DNA from: HGM04593 sp045588485 | GTDB lineage: Bacteria; Bacteroidota; Bacteroidia; Bacteroidales; Bacteroidaceae | Assembly (NCBI GenBank): GCA_045588485.1 | Contig: JAZNEI010000088.1 | Span: forward strand, 1-53,672 | Direction: 5' to 3' | DNA: 53,672 nt | Notes under the pieces: generated by a model | The model's input: the letters and a program-made list of their open reading frames with translations, nothing else | What the model was told of the DNA's origin: nothing | The model's database searches: none | Shown: one piece after another, positions 42,171-52,068 of the stretch | Layout of the letters: each line of letters opens with the position of its first letter | Position numbering within the stretch: the stretch's first letter is position 1 | Translations under genes and position numbers: made by a program

Positions 42171-42875
42171 ATGGAAACCGCATTGTATCTTCTGCCCGTA
42201 ACGTTGGGCGATACACCACTTGACAGGGTGCTACCTGTACATAATATCGATATTATATCAGGAATACGCCATTTTATTGTAGAGAATGTGCGCACCGCAC
42301 GTCGTTTTTTGCGTCAGGCCGACCCAAAATTCGATATTGACGGTTCGCAATTCTATGAACTGAACAAGCATACTGCGCCACAGGATATTGCCGGTTTTTT
42401 GCAACCTCTGCACGAAGGTAAGCCGATGGGGGTTATCTCCGAGGCCGGTTGCCCGGCTGTTGCCGACCCCGGTGCCGATGTTGTTGCTATTGCACAACGT
42501 AAGGGATTTAAAGTGGTGCCTCTTGTGGGTCCGTCAAGCATAATACTATCGGTGATGGCATCGGGATTCAACGGACAGAGCTTTGCTTTTCACGGTTATC
42601 TGCCCATAAAACCCGAGGAACGGGCGCGTCGTCTGAAACAGCTCGAACAGCGTATATACAACGAACATCAGACACAACTGTTTATAGAGACTCCTTATCG
42701 TAATGGAAAAATGATTGAGGATATTATAAAAAACTGTCGTCCGCAGACGAAATTGTGTATAGCCGCCAATCTTACTTGCGACGATGAGTATGTGCGTACG
42801 CGCACTCTTAAAGAATGGCGTGGAAACGTCCCCGATTTATCTAAAATACCTTGTATATTCCTTTTGTATAAATAA
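42171..42875 (+). CDS. RsmI-like SAM-dependent methyltransferase (tetrapyrrole methylase fold)
   Basis: I use the ATG one base after the upstream stop, giving 234 residues (METALYLLPVTLGDTPLDRV). Motifs: IDIISGIRHFIVENVRTARR, MGVISEAGCPAVADPGADVV and VPLVGPSSIILSVMASGFNG, all in RsmI order. This is a short Bacteroidetes form without the C-terminal RsmI extension. RsmI methylates the 2'-O of C1402 in 16S rRNA. The substrate of this shorter subfamily is less certain. Confidence 0.88.
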   Translation: METALYLLPVTLGDTPLDRVLPVHNIDIISGIRHFIVENVRTARRFLRQADPKFDIDGSQFYELNKHTAPQDIAGFLQPLHEGKPMGVISEAGCPAVADPGADVVAIAQRKGFKVVPLVGPSSIILSVMASGFNGQSFAFHGYLPIKPEERARRLKQLEQRIYNEHQTQLFIETPYRNGKMIEDIIKNCRPQTKLCIAANLTCDDEYVRTRTLKEWRGNVPDLSKIPCIFLLYK

Positions 42876-42877
42876 CT

Positions 42878-44167
42878 ATGTTTGGAAAGAATGTAATGAA
42901 AGGGCTTTTGGCTCTATCGCCTGTGATGGTATTGCTTGTTATATATCTTGTGGGTTCTATAATTGCAGGCGATTTTTACCGTATTCCCATTGCGGTGGCC
43001 TTTGTGGTGGCATCGGTATATGCGCTTGCAATAACTCGCGGAAATACACTGAACGAGCGTATTGATGACTTTTCGCGTGGTGCGGCCGATACACGCATTA
43101 TGTATATGGTGTGGATTTTTGTCCTTGCCGGGGCTTTTGCAGCGGTTGCAAAAGAGATGGGTGCTGTAGATGCCACTGTTAAATTTACTCTGCATTTTAT
43201 TCCGGGTAACTATCTGCCTGCAGGAATATTTGTAGCAGCATGTTTTATATCAATGTCAATAGGTACGTCGGTTGGAACGATTGTTGCACTTACTCCTGTT
43301 ATGACGCAGTTGGCTGCACAGATGGACTGCAGTGTGGCCTGGCTTGTGGCGATTGTGGTAGGCGGGGCTTTTTTTGGCGATAATCTCTCTTTTATTTCAG
43401 ACACTACGATTATGGCTACTCAGACGCAGGGGTGCAGTATGCGTTCAAAGTTTAGGTCGAACATAAGAATGGTTATGCCTGCTGCTATTGTTACCCTGTT
43501 ATTGTATGCTTTTAGTGGTGCTTCATTTGCCAATGCTGCCTCTCCCGAAATTTCATGGGCCGATTTTATAAAGGTTATCCCTTATCTTGTTGTCATTATC
43601 ACTGCGTTGTTTGGCGTTAATGTCTTGTTGGTACTTGTAGCCGGAATACTGGTTGCAGGAACAATTGGCCTTTCTTATGGCAATATTGACGTAATAGGAT
43701 TCTTTACAGCTTGTGGAACCGGTATATCATCAATGTGCGAGCTTATTATTGTAACAATGCTTGCAGGTGGATTATTGGAGATTGTGAGAATAAACGGAGG
43801 AATAGATTTTCTTATCCGTGTGGTTACGTTGCGTATACGTTCGCGCAGGGTAGCCGAGGCTTCTATCTGCCTGTTGACGGCTCTCTCTAATTTGTGTACA
43901 GCCAATAATACTATTGCTATTCTTACGGTAGGTACAATTTCGCGCAATATTTCGCAGAAGTTTGGTATTACTCCGCGAAGGAGTGCGAGCCTTCTGGATA
44001 CTACATCGTGCTTTGTGCAGGGTATTCTGCCTTATGGTGCACAGTTGCTTATGGCATCGGGACTTGCTTCGGTGTCACCACTCGAGATAATTCCTAATCT
44101 GTATTATCCGATGTGTGTGGGTATTGCAATTGTACTTTCAGTTTTGATACAATGGCCACGTCGCTAA
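42878..44167 (+). CDS. NhaC-family Na+/H+ antiporter
   Basis: This 429-residue protein has about 11-12 membrane helices. SIGTSVGTIVALTPVMTQLA near 125-144 and GGAFFGDNLSFISDTTIMAT near 162-181 are the NhaC signatures with the buried Asp residues, and LSNLCTANNTIAIL near 342 is the matching C-terminal half. It should exchange cytosolic sodium for protons. It starts 2 bases after the methylase gene and ends the co-directional run. Confidence 0.92.
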   Translation: MFGKNVMKGLLALSPVMVLLVIYLVGSIIAGDFYRIPIAVAFVVASVYALAITRGNTLNERIDDFSRGAADTRIMYMVWIFVLAGAFAAVAKEMGAVDATVKFTLHFIPGNYLPAGIFVAACFISMSIGTSVGTIVALTPVMTQLAAQMDCSVAWLVAIVVGGAFFGDNLSFISDTTIMATQTQGCSMRSKFRSNIRMVMPAAIVTLLLYAFSGASFANAASPEISWADFIKVIPYLVVIITALFGVNVLLVLVAGILVAGTIGLSYGNIDVIGFFTACGTGISSMCELIIVTMLAGGLLEIVRINGGIDFLIRVVTLRIRSRRVAEASICLLTALSNLCTANNTIAILTVGTISRNISQKFGITPRRSASLLDTTSCFVQGILPYGAQLLMASGLASVSPLEIIPNLYYPMCVGIAIVLSVLIQWPRR

Positions 44168-44169
44168 AA

Positions 44170-44217
44170 TGGTCGTCAAAATGACAACCTTGTGTAAATT
44201 GCTATATAATCACCAAA
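44170..44217. repeat. 48-bp dispersed repeat, copy 2
   Basis: It matches 18506-18553 at 45 of 48 positions, and begins 2 bases after the nhaC stop codon. A run of ten C (44289-44298) follows further on in the same intergenic gap. Confidence 0.85.
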
Positions 44218-44313
44218 TTTTATATTTCTGATTTTTGTTTTTATCCAACAAACTAAAGGATGTAATAAGGGGTGAATTGCTCTAAATTCCCCCCCCCCTC
44301 TCTTATGTTAATA

Positions 44314-45774
44314 TTATAATGCGACTAAGTTACTCCATCGTGGATGCTCTTCTATTTTAACTCCATTCACTGTGACATGTTCGGCTTTGACAATTGTTCT
44401 AACATAATCTCCCGAGCCGAGTTGAATATCGCCGATAAATCTGCTGCTTACGGTATCTTCCAATTCGTTTCTAATGACAGATATTCGGTTAAAAACAGAG
44501 GGATATAGTTTTGCGCGTTCCAGACGCTCCTGATTCTGTATATATCCGCAAATGGTCTCGTATTGTGTCTGTATATCCTCTTGCTCCTTTGCTGATAGTG
44601 TGTTATATACATTTCTCATTGGCAGTCCTCTCTTGTCTCCGAATAGTGAGCGATAGAGTATAAGGGCGTAAATGGCTGTAATACCCAATGGCAGATTCAG
44701 CTTCTTGTCATTGATGAAGATTGCTCCCATTGATGTGTTAATATCTATTTTGTATCGGTGGGGGTTCTCTTTTGCAAGTGCTACCATACGGAAAAAAGCC
44801 TTATGAATACCGTGATAAAGCAATTTCTCTTTTGCAGGGTTAAAGTCAATATTCATGTTGAAAGAGACAAACTTGTTGTAATTGCAGATGAAATTGCTTA
44901 TTACATTTAAGATGTTATCGTTCCCGATATTTATTTTCAAGAAGTTGGCGTATGTCTCGTAAGGGAGGCCTTTGTCGCTCAGCTCCTTGCTTAAGCGGCT
45001 CGAACGTCCTAACATTACCATTAATGTCGGATTTGGACACGATATATCGAATGACAACCGTTTATTCAAATATTCTTGTATGAATTTTTTTGTTGTCATA
45101 TTAAGAATAGTGTAGTATACCTCTTCTATTCTTGTCTCGGGAATATCGGGAAAGATATACATAGACATTGTCTTGAATTTTTCTAACCCCTTGTTCCTGT
45201 ACTGTTCTACAATTTTAGGTATATAGATGAACTGGAAGCCTATTCCCGATAACAGGTTGACAATAAGCTCATAATGTTCATCTATCACACAACTGATTGC
45301 ATTGTTGCTGAAATCGGCGTATAATATAAAGCGGTCTCCTATGAAAAGGTCGGTGAGTTGGAACGATTGTACATCGAATCTGGAATATTGGTTGTCGTTC
45401 TTACGCAGGAAATAGTCAATAGCCAATAGAATAATTGCTTCGGAAGAGGGGCAAAGTCCATCGCTTTTTGCAGTCTCCATAAGTACATCAGCTGCTGCTT
45501 CGGTTTGTTTCTTTCTTTTTATGATATTCAGTTTTCTTATGTGTTCGGCATCATTCTCTTTCTCTACGGGATGGGCAAGAAGTTTAAGGGCTTGTGCAAA
45601 TGTTATGCTTTGTGCATCACGAAAGAGGCTGCGGTTATTGCTCTCGCCAAATAAACGGGCGAACCTTTCTATCTCTTCATCATCAATAATCTTATCGGCC
45701 ATAATAAGGTCAGATAGTACACGTGCCAAGGCTATGCGTTGCTCTTTTCCAAATTCTGTTATACGGTTATCCAT
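44314..45774 (-). CDS. TerB-domain protein of unknown function
   Basis: This 486-residue soluble protein has residues ~8-110 that look like a TerB-type helical domain (EQRIALARVLSDLIMADKII, then DDEEIERFARLFG, then later ETAKSDGLCPSSEAIILLAI in the second half of the domain). The remainder is mixed alpha/beta with no recognised motif. TerB-like domains occur in stress and surveillance proteins. It is a single gene, convergent with nhaC. Confidence 0.65.
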   Translation of the reverse strand: MDNRITEFGKEQRIALARVLSDLIMADKIIDDEEIERFARLFGESNNRSLFRDAQSITFAQALKLLAHPVEKENDAEHIRKLNIIKRKKQTEAAADVLMETAKSDGLCPSSEAIILLAIDYFLRKNDNQYSRFDVQSFQLTDLFIGDRFILYADFSNNAISCVIDEHYELIVNLLSGIGFQFIYIPKIVEQYRNKGLEKFKTMSMYIFPDIPETRIEEVYYTILNMTTKKFIQEYLNKRLSFDISCPNPTLMVMLGRSSRLSKELSDKGLPYETYANFLKINIGNDNILNVISNFICNYNKFVSFNMNIDFNPAKEKLLYHGIHKAFFRMVALAKENPHRYKIDINTSMGAIFINDKKLNLPLGITAIYALILYRSLFGDKRGLPMRNVYNTLSAKEQEDIQTQYETICGYIQNQERLERAKLYPSVFNRISVIRNELEDTVSSRFIGDIQLGSGDYVRTIVKAEHVTVNGVKIEEHPRWSNLVAL

Positions 45775-45822
45775 AGTAATTTGTGATATTTCATTTTCAG
45801 TTTTTTGTTACTTTTCCCTTTT

Positions 45823-45978
45823 AGGTAAACCTCAAAGATTCTCTGCACTCGCTTTGAAATATTAAAGCTGGCTTGATATTATTTCGCTCATTTGTCTTTG
45901 AGATAAATCTCTAAGACTTTCTGCACTCGCTTTGAAATATTCAAGCAAGCTTGATATTATTTCGCTCGTTTGTCTTTG
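45823..45978. repeat. 78-bp tandem duplication of the dispersed repeat
   Basis: Two units (45823-45900, 45901-45978), each holding GCACTCGCTTTGAAATATT and ATTATTTCGCTC(A/G)TTTG. The second has CAAGCAAGCTTG, a small hairpin. The second unit overlaps the 3' end of uvrB and encodes its last residues and stop on the - strand. Confidence 0.85.
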
Positions 45979-47993
45979 TCTTTATCTTTTAATAGTTCTT
46001 GTAGCTTGAACATTTCGTCACGATACTGTGCTGCTTCGATAAATTCCATCTTTGATGCAGCTTCTTCCATAAGGCGACGGGTGCGTGCAATGCTCTTTTC
46101 AAGCTGTTCGCGACTCATATATTCTACAATGGGGTCGCAAGCGATTGCGACAGTGGTATCGCCATCGTTGTAGGTGGGACGTGCATTTGCTTCGCTCCGT
46201 TCTTGGGCAAGCGCATTGCTGATGTTCTTTTTAATCTGTGTAGGGGTGATTCCGTTGGCTTTGTTGTAGGCCATCTGTTTCTCGCGGCGGCGGTTGGTCT
46301 CGTCTATTGTACGTTGCATGCTGCCTGTAATCTTGTCGGCATAGAAAATTACAAGGCCATTGACGTTACGGGCTGCGCGTCCTGCTGTCTGTGTGAGCGA
46401 ACGGTCGCTGCGCAGGAATCCCTCTTTGTCGGCATCGAGGATGGCTACAAGGGATACTTCGGGGAGGTCGAGTCCTTCGCGCAGAAGGTTTACTCCAATG
46501 AGTACGTCGTAAAGTCCTTCGCGCAGGTCAGTCATAATTTGTATGCGCTCTAGGGTGTCAACATCGCTGTGAATGTAGTTGCAGCGCACTCCATGCCTTT
46601 GCAGATACTCGGTAAGCTCCTCGGCCATGCGTTTGGTGAGTGTGGTCACAAGCACGCGCTCGTCACGTTCGCACCGTTGCTGTATCTCTTCCATGAGGTC
46701 ATCGACCTGATTGGCGCTGGGGCGTACCTCGATTATTGGGTCGAGTAGTCCGGTGGGGCGAATAACTTGCTCTACAATAACTCCTTCGCTCTCTTGCAGC
46801 TCGTAGTCGTTGGGTGTGGCACTTACGTATATAACCTGATGGGTTAGTTCCCGGAATTCTTCGAATTTAAGCGGGCGGTTGTCAAAGGCTGCGGGCAGGC
46901 GGAACCCAAACTCCACAAGGTTGCTCTTGCGGGCGCGGTCGCCACCATACATTGCGTGTATCTGAGGTACGCTCACGTGGCTTTCGTCTATAATGAGCAG
47001 AAAATCTTCGGGGAAAAAGTCGAGCAGGCAGTAGGGGCGTGTGCCGGGTTCGCGCCCGTCGAAGTAGCGCGAGTAGTTCTCGATGCCCGAGCAGTGACCA
47101 AGCTCGCGCAGCATCTCGGTGTCGTATGTTACACGTTCGTGCAAACGCTTGGCCTCGAAAGGTTTGCCAATCTCCTTGAAATAGTCGACGCGCTCGGCAA
47201 GGTCTTTCTCAATCTCCACAATGGCACGCATAGTACTCTCTTTTGTTGTCATAAAAAGGTTGGCAGGGTATATCTTGTACTCCTCGAATTGGGTTATGCG
47301 TGCTCCTGTGTCGGGGTCAATCTCCTCGATGCTCTCAATTTCGTCGTCCCAGAATGTTATGCGCAGAACGTGGTCGCTATAGGCGAGGCTGACATCTACA
47401 GTATCGCCCTTTACGCGGAAATTGCCGCGACCAAGCTCAAGGTCGTTGCGCACGTAAAGGCTGCTCACAAGGTGACGCAGAAAGACATTGCGGTCGAGCA
47501 GTGCGCCACTCTTTATCTCAATAACATTTTTGTAAAAGTCCGAGGGGTTGCCCATTCCGTAAATGCACGACACCGAGGATATTACAACAACGTCTTTACG
47601 GCCCGACAGCAGTGCCGAGGTTGCCGAGAGACGCAGTTTGTCAATCTCGTCGTTTATTGCAAGGTCTTTCTCTATATATGTGTCGGTCGATGGGATATAT
47701 GACTCGGGCTGGTAGTAGTCGTAGTATGATACGTAGTACTCGACGGCGTTGTTGGGGAAGAAACCTTTAAACTCGTTATATAGCTGGGCGGCAAGAGTCT
47801 TATTGTGGCTCAGAATTAGGGTAGGACGGTTAATCTCCTTTATGACATTTGCCATCGTAAAGGTCTTTCCCGAACCCGTTACGCCCAACAGTGTCTGTGC
47901 GTGGGTTCCGTTCTTTACTCCCTCTACAAGTTGTGCGATTGCCTCGGGTTGGTCGCCCATAGGCTTATAGTCAGATACTAATTGAAATTTCAT
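45957..47993 (-). CDS. uvrB: UvrABC system protein B
   Basis: This 678-residue helicase-like damage-recognition subunit of nucleotide excision repair has Walker A LLGVTGSGKTFTMANVI near 35-51 and the beta-hairpin YYVSYYDYYQPESYIP near 92. Helicase motifs include LLIIDESHVSVPQIH and TQTAGRAARN. The UVR domain near 635-670 (RRLMEEAASKMEFIEAAQYR) binds UvrC. The final KDKDKDKRAK is a low-complexity tail whose last codons and stop lie inside a dispersed repeat. Confidence 0.98.
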   Translation of the reverse strand: MKFQLVSDYKPMGDQPEAIAQLVEGVKNGTHAQTLLGVTGSGKTFTMANVIKEINRPTLILSHNKTLAAQLYNEFKGFFPNNAVEYYVSYYDYYQPESYIPSTDTYIEKDLAINDEIDKLRLSATSALLSGRKDVVVISSVSCIYGMGNPSDFYKNVIEIKSGALLDRNVFLRHLVSSLYVRNDLELGRGNFRVKGDTVDVSLAYSDHVLRITFWDDEIESIEEIDPDTGARITQFEEYKIYPANLFMTTKESTMRAIVEIEKDLAERVDYFKEIGKPFEAKRLHERVTYDTEMLRELGHCSGIENYSRYFDGREPGTRPYCLLDFFPEDFLLIIDESHVSVPQIHAMYGGDRARKSNLVEFGFRLPAAFDNRPLKFEEFRELTHQVIYVSATPNDYELQESEGVIVEQVIRPTGLLDPIIEVRPSANQVDDLMEEIQQRCERDERVLVTTLTKRMAEELTEYLQRHGVRCNYIHSDVDTLERIQIMTDLREGLYDVLIGVNLLREGLDLPEVSLVAILDADKEGFLRSDRSLTQTAGRAARNVNGLVIFYADKITGSMQRTIDETNRRREKQMAYNKANGITPTQIKKNISNALAQERSEANARPTYNDGDTTVAIACDPIVEYMSREQLEKSIARTRRLMEEAASKMEFIEAAQYRDEMFKLQELLKDKDKDKRAK

Positions 47994-48181
47994 CTTAGTG
48001 TTAGTTTTGGAAAATCTCGCTAATATAAGATTATTTTTCCGTTCACGAAATATTATATGTTTTAAAGTTTGAGAGAAACAAAAAATGTTTGCAGAAATTA
48101 GAAAGAGATTCTAAACTTATACAGCTATGATTCGGGCTATTCGAAATTGCTGTTGCGGGAACAAATATGGATTATAAATAA

Positions 48182-48218
48182 CTTGCTCTACTCCATTAGT
48201 CCGATGGAGTAGAGCAAG
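48182..48218. terminator. Terminator of the thioredoxin-like operon
   Basis: A perfect 15-bp stem CTTGCTCTACTCCAT / ATGGAGTAGAGCAAG and a 7-base loop, 28 bases beyond the stop codon of the last - strand thioredoxin-like gene. Confidence 0.88.
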
Positions 48219-48245
48219 GCCCTTAGAATATTTGTCGGGCAGATA

Positions 48246-50366
48246 TTACTTATCGAGATATTTTTGTATTTCGTTCAGCAACAAGTCTTTTTGCTGAGGC
48301 TGTGGTGGGGTACGGTCAACCAACTTGCCCTCTTTGTCGAACAGCAGATATGTTGGGAAACTTTTTATATTCAACAGTTCTTTTAGCGAACGATGCTGCT
48401 CATCGGGCAGATTGTAGTGGAATGTATTTTCGCCATAGATACCGTATCTCTTTACGATTGTCTGTCGTACATCCTCGGGACTGTTGTCGGCGAAATAGAT
48501 GAAAACGACATCTTTGCCTTTAAGAGCCTCTTTCACAGCCGGCATATAGCTCATCTGCACTTTGCAGGGGCTGCACCACGTTCCCCAAAAATCGACATAC
48601 ACCACTTTTCCTTTGTGTGGCTCCAATATGGACGCAAGGAGCGAATCGGCTTTCAATGTCTCGGAGGTGAGTTCGGCGCAGTTGCGCAGATATTTTACTT
48701 CCAATTCCTCTGCCTCCAATTTACGCATATAGTTGTTCTGCTCAATAAGATGCTGTGCAGGTGCAAAATCTTCGAGCCTGCGCATAACAATCTTTAAAAC
48801 AGTGTCGTTCAATGACTTGTTGTCATCGGATAGCTCTTTGTAATTTATGAATGTTACTGCGAATTTCTTATCCTCTTCGGAGATTGGAAGATTTTTAATG
48901 CCGTCTCCTACTTTCAGATAATTATAGGCGGTGGCATAGTTCTCAATCTCCCTTTTTGTTAATTTGTCAATGCCATATTTTTTGAGCAGAGCATTGTAAC
49001 GCTTGTTTACTGTTGTTGTGTCCTTTAGCTCTTTTGCTGCCTTTATTGTATCTTCTACCATATTTAGGGCCATTGCAAGAGGTAGGCTCAGCAGATAACG
49101 CTCTTTTTCTATTGTCTCTATCTCTTTTTTACTGAGTTTTATCTCTCCTATGCTGTTTAATGTTTGCAGTGCTCCTGAGCTGTTTTTATTTATCGATATG
49201 CTTAATACCTTTCGAGAAATGTCATCCTTGTAGCCTGCATAGTCTATCATTATTCTATCGGAATAAAAACTCATTGTAAATGGGCTGACAATATCGGTAA
49301 ACAATTCATCAATGAGTGCCATTGTCTCTTTTGAGAAAGACTTTTGTTGCTGTTTGCGCAGACTGAACCGGTACTGGAGCAATGTGTGTAGAGTTTCTAT
49401 CTTAATGCCTGTGCGCAGAAAATATGCAGCCTTTTCATCGAAGCCGGGATTCTGGGCAATGAAATTTTGCAAGCGCATCATATTGCGCTTGAGTGCTCCG
49501 GCAACATGCTCGTAGAACAGTTGCTGAGGCGACAAAGCGTAATCCACAGGCGAATTATAGAAACCACTTGACATATTGTGTCTGTCATATTCATCTATGC
49601 AGCGTTGCATCTCGTTATCGGCAGTAATAACCTTTGCTTGCTTGGTTATGCCGTCATACAATATTCTTATTGTATCGCCGGGCGATGCAATTATTCTCCT
49701 ATACTCTCTATTGGGTAAATATGCAGTTATGGCGATTGTATTGAACACCGGTACCGAGTATGAATATTTGCCGTTTGAGAATTCTCTTTCGACAAAACTC
49801 AGACCGTGCAGATAATATAACTCTATGTTCTTGTCGCTGTCCTTAATATCAAGTTCTATCCTTATGCTGTCGTTGCAATATTCACGTGCAAATGGCGAAA
49901 CACTTTTTTTACCCCATTTTTTATCTTTTCCCATTATCTCTTTTAGGCTGTAAGGGGTGAGCGATATGTTTGTAATTTCCCAACCATTAGGTATGTTCTC
50001 TCCCTGGGAAAAGTTGAAAGAACGGTCAGAGGCATCCAATGGCTCGAAGTAAAGGGTGGCTTTCATATAACCACATTGTGGAAGTGTGGTTTCTTTGTCA
50101 ATGTCAACACCTTCGCTGCGTAGCAGTTTGTATTTCTTACCGCTATTGTTGCCTGTGAGGATACTTGTGCCATTTACTTTTATCCATTCTGCTGCATAGA
50201 AATATACTTCAAGCGCTGTATAATTTTTGTCTGTAGTTACTTTAGTTATGTCAAAGACACGTGTGTTTTTTGTCTGATAAAAGGGAAACTCTACTGTTTG
50301 CCTTTTTTGTGCAAAGCCACTAATGGTGGCAAATGCAATAATTAGGGTTAAGAATAATTTTTTCAT
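48246..50366 (-). CDS. Secreted TlpA-like thioredoxin-fold protein (paralogue 3)
   Basis: I use the ATG at 50366; a TTG lies 6 bases upstream. The 706-residue product has a signal peptide (MKKLFLTLIIAFATISGFAQ), a long N-terminal region of beta-rich then helical character with no named family, and a C-terminal TlpA/AhpC-like domain. The active-site segment is YVDFWGTWCSPCKVQMSYMP, a C-S-P-C redox pair, followed by the cis-Pro region FPTYLLFDKEG. It likely reduces or isomerises disulphides, or takes part in haem-protein maturation, in the periplasm. Third of three adjacent paralogues. Confidence 0.85.
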   Translation of the reverse strand: MKKLFLTLIIAFATISGFAQKRQTVEFPFYQTKNTRVFDITKVTTDKNYTALEVYFYAAEWIKVNGTSILTGNNSGKKYKLLRSEGVDIDKETTLPQCGYMKATLYFEPLDASDRSFNFSQGENIPNGWEITNISLTPYSLKEIMGKDKKWGKKSVSPFAREYCNDSIRIELDIKDSDKNIELYYLHGLSFVEREFSNGKYSYSVPVFNTIAITAYLPNREYRRIIASPGDTIRILYDGITKQAKVITADNEMQRCIDEYDRHNMSSGFYNSPVDYALSPQQLFYEHVAGALKRNMMRLQNFIAQNPGFDEKAAYFLRTGIKIETLHTLLQYRFSLRKQQQKSFSKETMALIDELFTDIVSPFTMSFYSDRIMIDYAGYKDDISRKVLSISINKNSSGALQTLNSIGEIKLSKKEIETIEKERYLLSLPLAMALNMVEDTIKAAKELKDTTTVNKRYNALLKKYGIDKLTKREIENYATAYNYLKVGDGIKNLPISEEDKKFAVTFINYKELSDDNKSLNDTVLKIVMRRLEDFAPAQHLIEQNNYMRKLEAEELEVKYLRNCAELTSETLKADSLLASILEPHKGKVVYVDFWGTWCSPCKVQMSYMPAVKEALKGKDVVFIYFADNSPEDVRQTIVKRYGIYGENTFHYNLPDEQHRSLKELLNIKSFPTYLLFDKEGKLVDRTPPQPQQKDLLLNEIQKYLDK

Positions 50367-50372
50367 ATTCAA

Positions 50373-52043
50373 TTATTTATTAAAGTATTCAATTACCATT
50401 GTGTGGTTCATGTCGCGGTGCAACGTGCCATTCATATCTATGATGCAAGAGAATGGAATGCCTATAAAACGAAGTTTTGCCTGAAGGTACTCCCAATCTT
50501 TGCTACTGATGTATATGTGTTCTCCTTCAATGTATGTTTTCCTAAGCCACTCTTCCGATGCTTCGCGATACTTATCCTCGGTGATATACAGGAATTTTAC
50601 GGGCTTCCTTTGCATATCCTTTATGAAATTGCGTTGCTCCATCATTCCTGCACGGCATGGGCCACATCCCATATTCCAGAAATCGAGGAAAAGCACATTG
50701 CCTTTGTATGGAGCTATAATGCGTTGTATCACAGGGTCGGTGGCAAGGTTTTCCTCGGGTGTTGTCTTTATCTCAAACTTTTTCACATACTCACGATAGG
50801 CCTTTATAAAGTGATGGCTTATTATGGGGCTTGTGATATACGGCATGGTACCCGCCACATAGGATGCCACATAGTCGGGTGTATTCTCGTGCTCTTTTAT
50901 TTTAAAACCGAATATACCACGCATCATACACCATTGCCCCATAAAGCTATTTGCAGATAGTCCTGTCGCTTTTGAAGAACACTCCATCGCAAGCGACCAA
51001 TAATCACTTACGGTCAAGAGGGTATCGTTGCGCATCGGTAGTACAGCCTGCAAGAATTGAGCATCGTAATCAGTGGGCATAACAAACCCGAAAGCATAGT
51101 CTTGAATTTCCTGCGATGTGCCGCCTGTAACCGGTAACACAATCTCGTTTGAATAGAATTTAAGTTCTTCATAAATTCCAAATTCCGCACAATTTACAAG
51201 AGAACCAGCCACTGAATATAACAGCGCCATAGGATTGTCGAGAAGTCTTTTTTCATGTTTTTTAAGGAACTTATGAAACCATTTGTTGTCAAGCGGCTCA
51301 AAGGTCTCGTTCTTCACAGGAACAGTGTGGCCGCTGATTGAATCGAATTCAGGATAAAAGGCCGTATAGTTGTACATACTCCGTAAAGACATCATCATAT
51401 ACAGACCTTCGTAAATTGCATCATTCTTTATTATTTCGGCAGCAATGGGGTTGATATCTGCGGGGAGAACAAAGCACCCTTCGTCAATATCCTTCATCAC
51501 CTTTTCCATAACCTTGCCCGTGTTGCGGCAATAGTCCTCCACAGCCTTGCGTCCTTGCTTGTATATGCGTGAATATTCGCTCAAGTCACCATAAGGACTC
51601 TTGGCATAAGGTTCCACGATTATGGGACGGCAACGATCTACCCAGTAACAAATGCTGCCGGGTGCTACGGAAGTGCTGCGTGCTGCCACATCTACAGAGA
51701 GTGTCACAGTGTCGCCTACAAAGAAATAGAGGTCGTTGGGGAGCGGACCGGTGTAACTATCGGCACGCAGATATACTGTTGTACTGTGTGGCACATATAC
51801 ATCGCTTGCAAATGTTCCGTCTGCATCTACTTTAACAAGAGAATTTACCTCTGTATTTGTAAATTCATTCTCAAAAATGAGAAGTATCTGCTTTGGAAAA
51901 TCCTGCGATGTGCCATTTGTGAATTGCCCGTTGAAATGTACGGTACCACTACGGTAGTGATAGTCTGTTACCACAGAATTCTCCTGTGCAAAGCCACATA
52001 CGGTGGCAAATGCAACGACAAGGGTTAAGAATAGTTTTTTCAT
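50373..52043 (-). CDS. Secreted TlpA-like thioredoxin-fold protein (paralogue 2)
   Basis: I use the ATG at 52043; a GTG 9 bases upstream is in frame. The 556-residue product has a signal peptide almost equal to that of its downstream neighbour (MKKLFLTLVVAFATVCGFAQ). A carboxypeptidase-like/DUF4369-type beta domain follows (~25-140), then a helical middle. The C-terminal thioredoxin fold has LFLDFWNMGCGPCRAGM (C-G-P-C). It lies 6 bases before the next paralogue, clearly one operon. Confidence 0.85.
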   Translation of the reverse strand: MKKLFLTLVVAFATVCGFAQENSVVTDYHYRSGTVHFNGQFTNGTSQDFPKQILLIFENEFTNTEVNSLVKVDADGTFASDVYVPHSTTVYLRADSYTGPLPNDLYFFVGDTVTLSVDVAARSTSVAPGSICYWVDRCRPIIVEPYAKSPYGDLSEYSRIYKQGRKAVEDYCRNTGKVMEKVMKDIDEGCFVLPADINPIAAEIIKNDAIYEGLYMMMSLRSMYNYTAFYPEFDSISGHTVPVKNETFEPLDNKWFHKFLKKHEKRLLDNPMALLYSVAGSLVNCAEFGIYEELKFYSNEIVLPVTGGTSQEIQDYAFGFVMPTDYDAQFLQAVLPMRNDTLLTVSDYWSLAMECSSKATGLSANSFMGQWCMMRGIFGFKIKEHENTPDYVASYVAGTMPYITSPIISHHFIKAYREYVKKFEIKTTPEENLATDPVIQRIIAPYKGNVLFLDFWNMGCGPCRAGMMEQRNFIKDMQRKPVKFLYITEDKYREASEEWLRKTYIEGEHIYISSKDWEYLQAKLRFIGIPFSCIIDMNGTLHRDMNHTMVIEYFNK

Positions 52044-52068
52044 AGGTGTCACACAATATACATCATTC

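Noticed and set aside
33924..45978. CRISPR array suspected from regularly repeated units at 38758 and 45823
   Set aside because: Units are directly tandem (83 and 78 bp) with no unique spacers between short repeats, and no cas gene is present.
46956..47702. A 248-codon + strand frame inside uvrB
   Set aside because: Antisense shadow; UvrB helicase motifs lie on the - strand.
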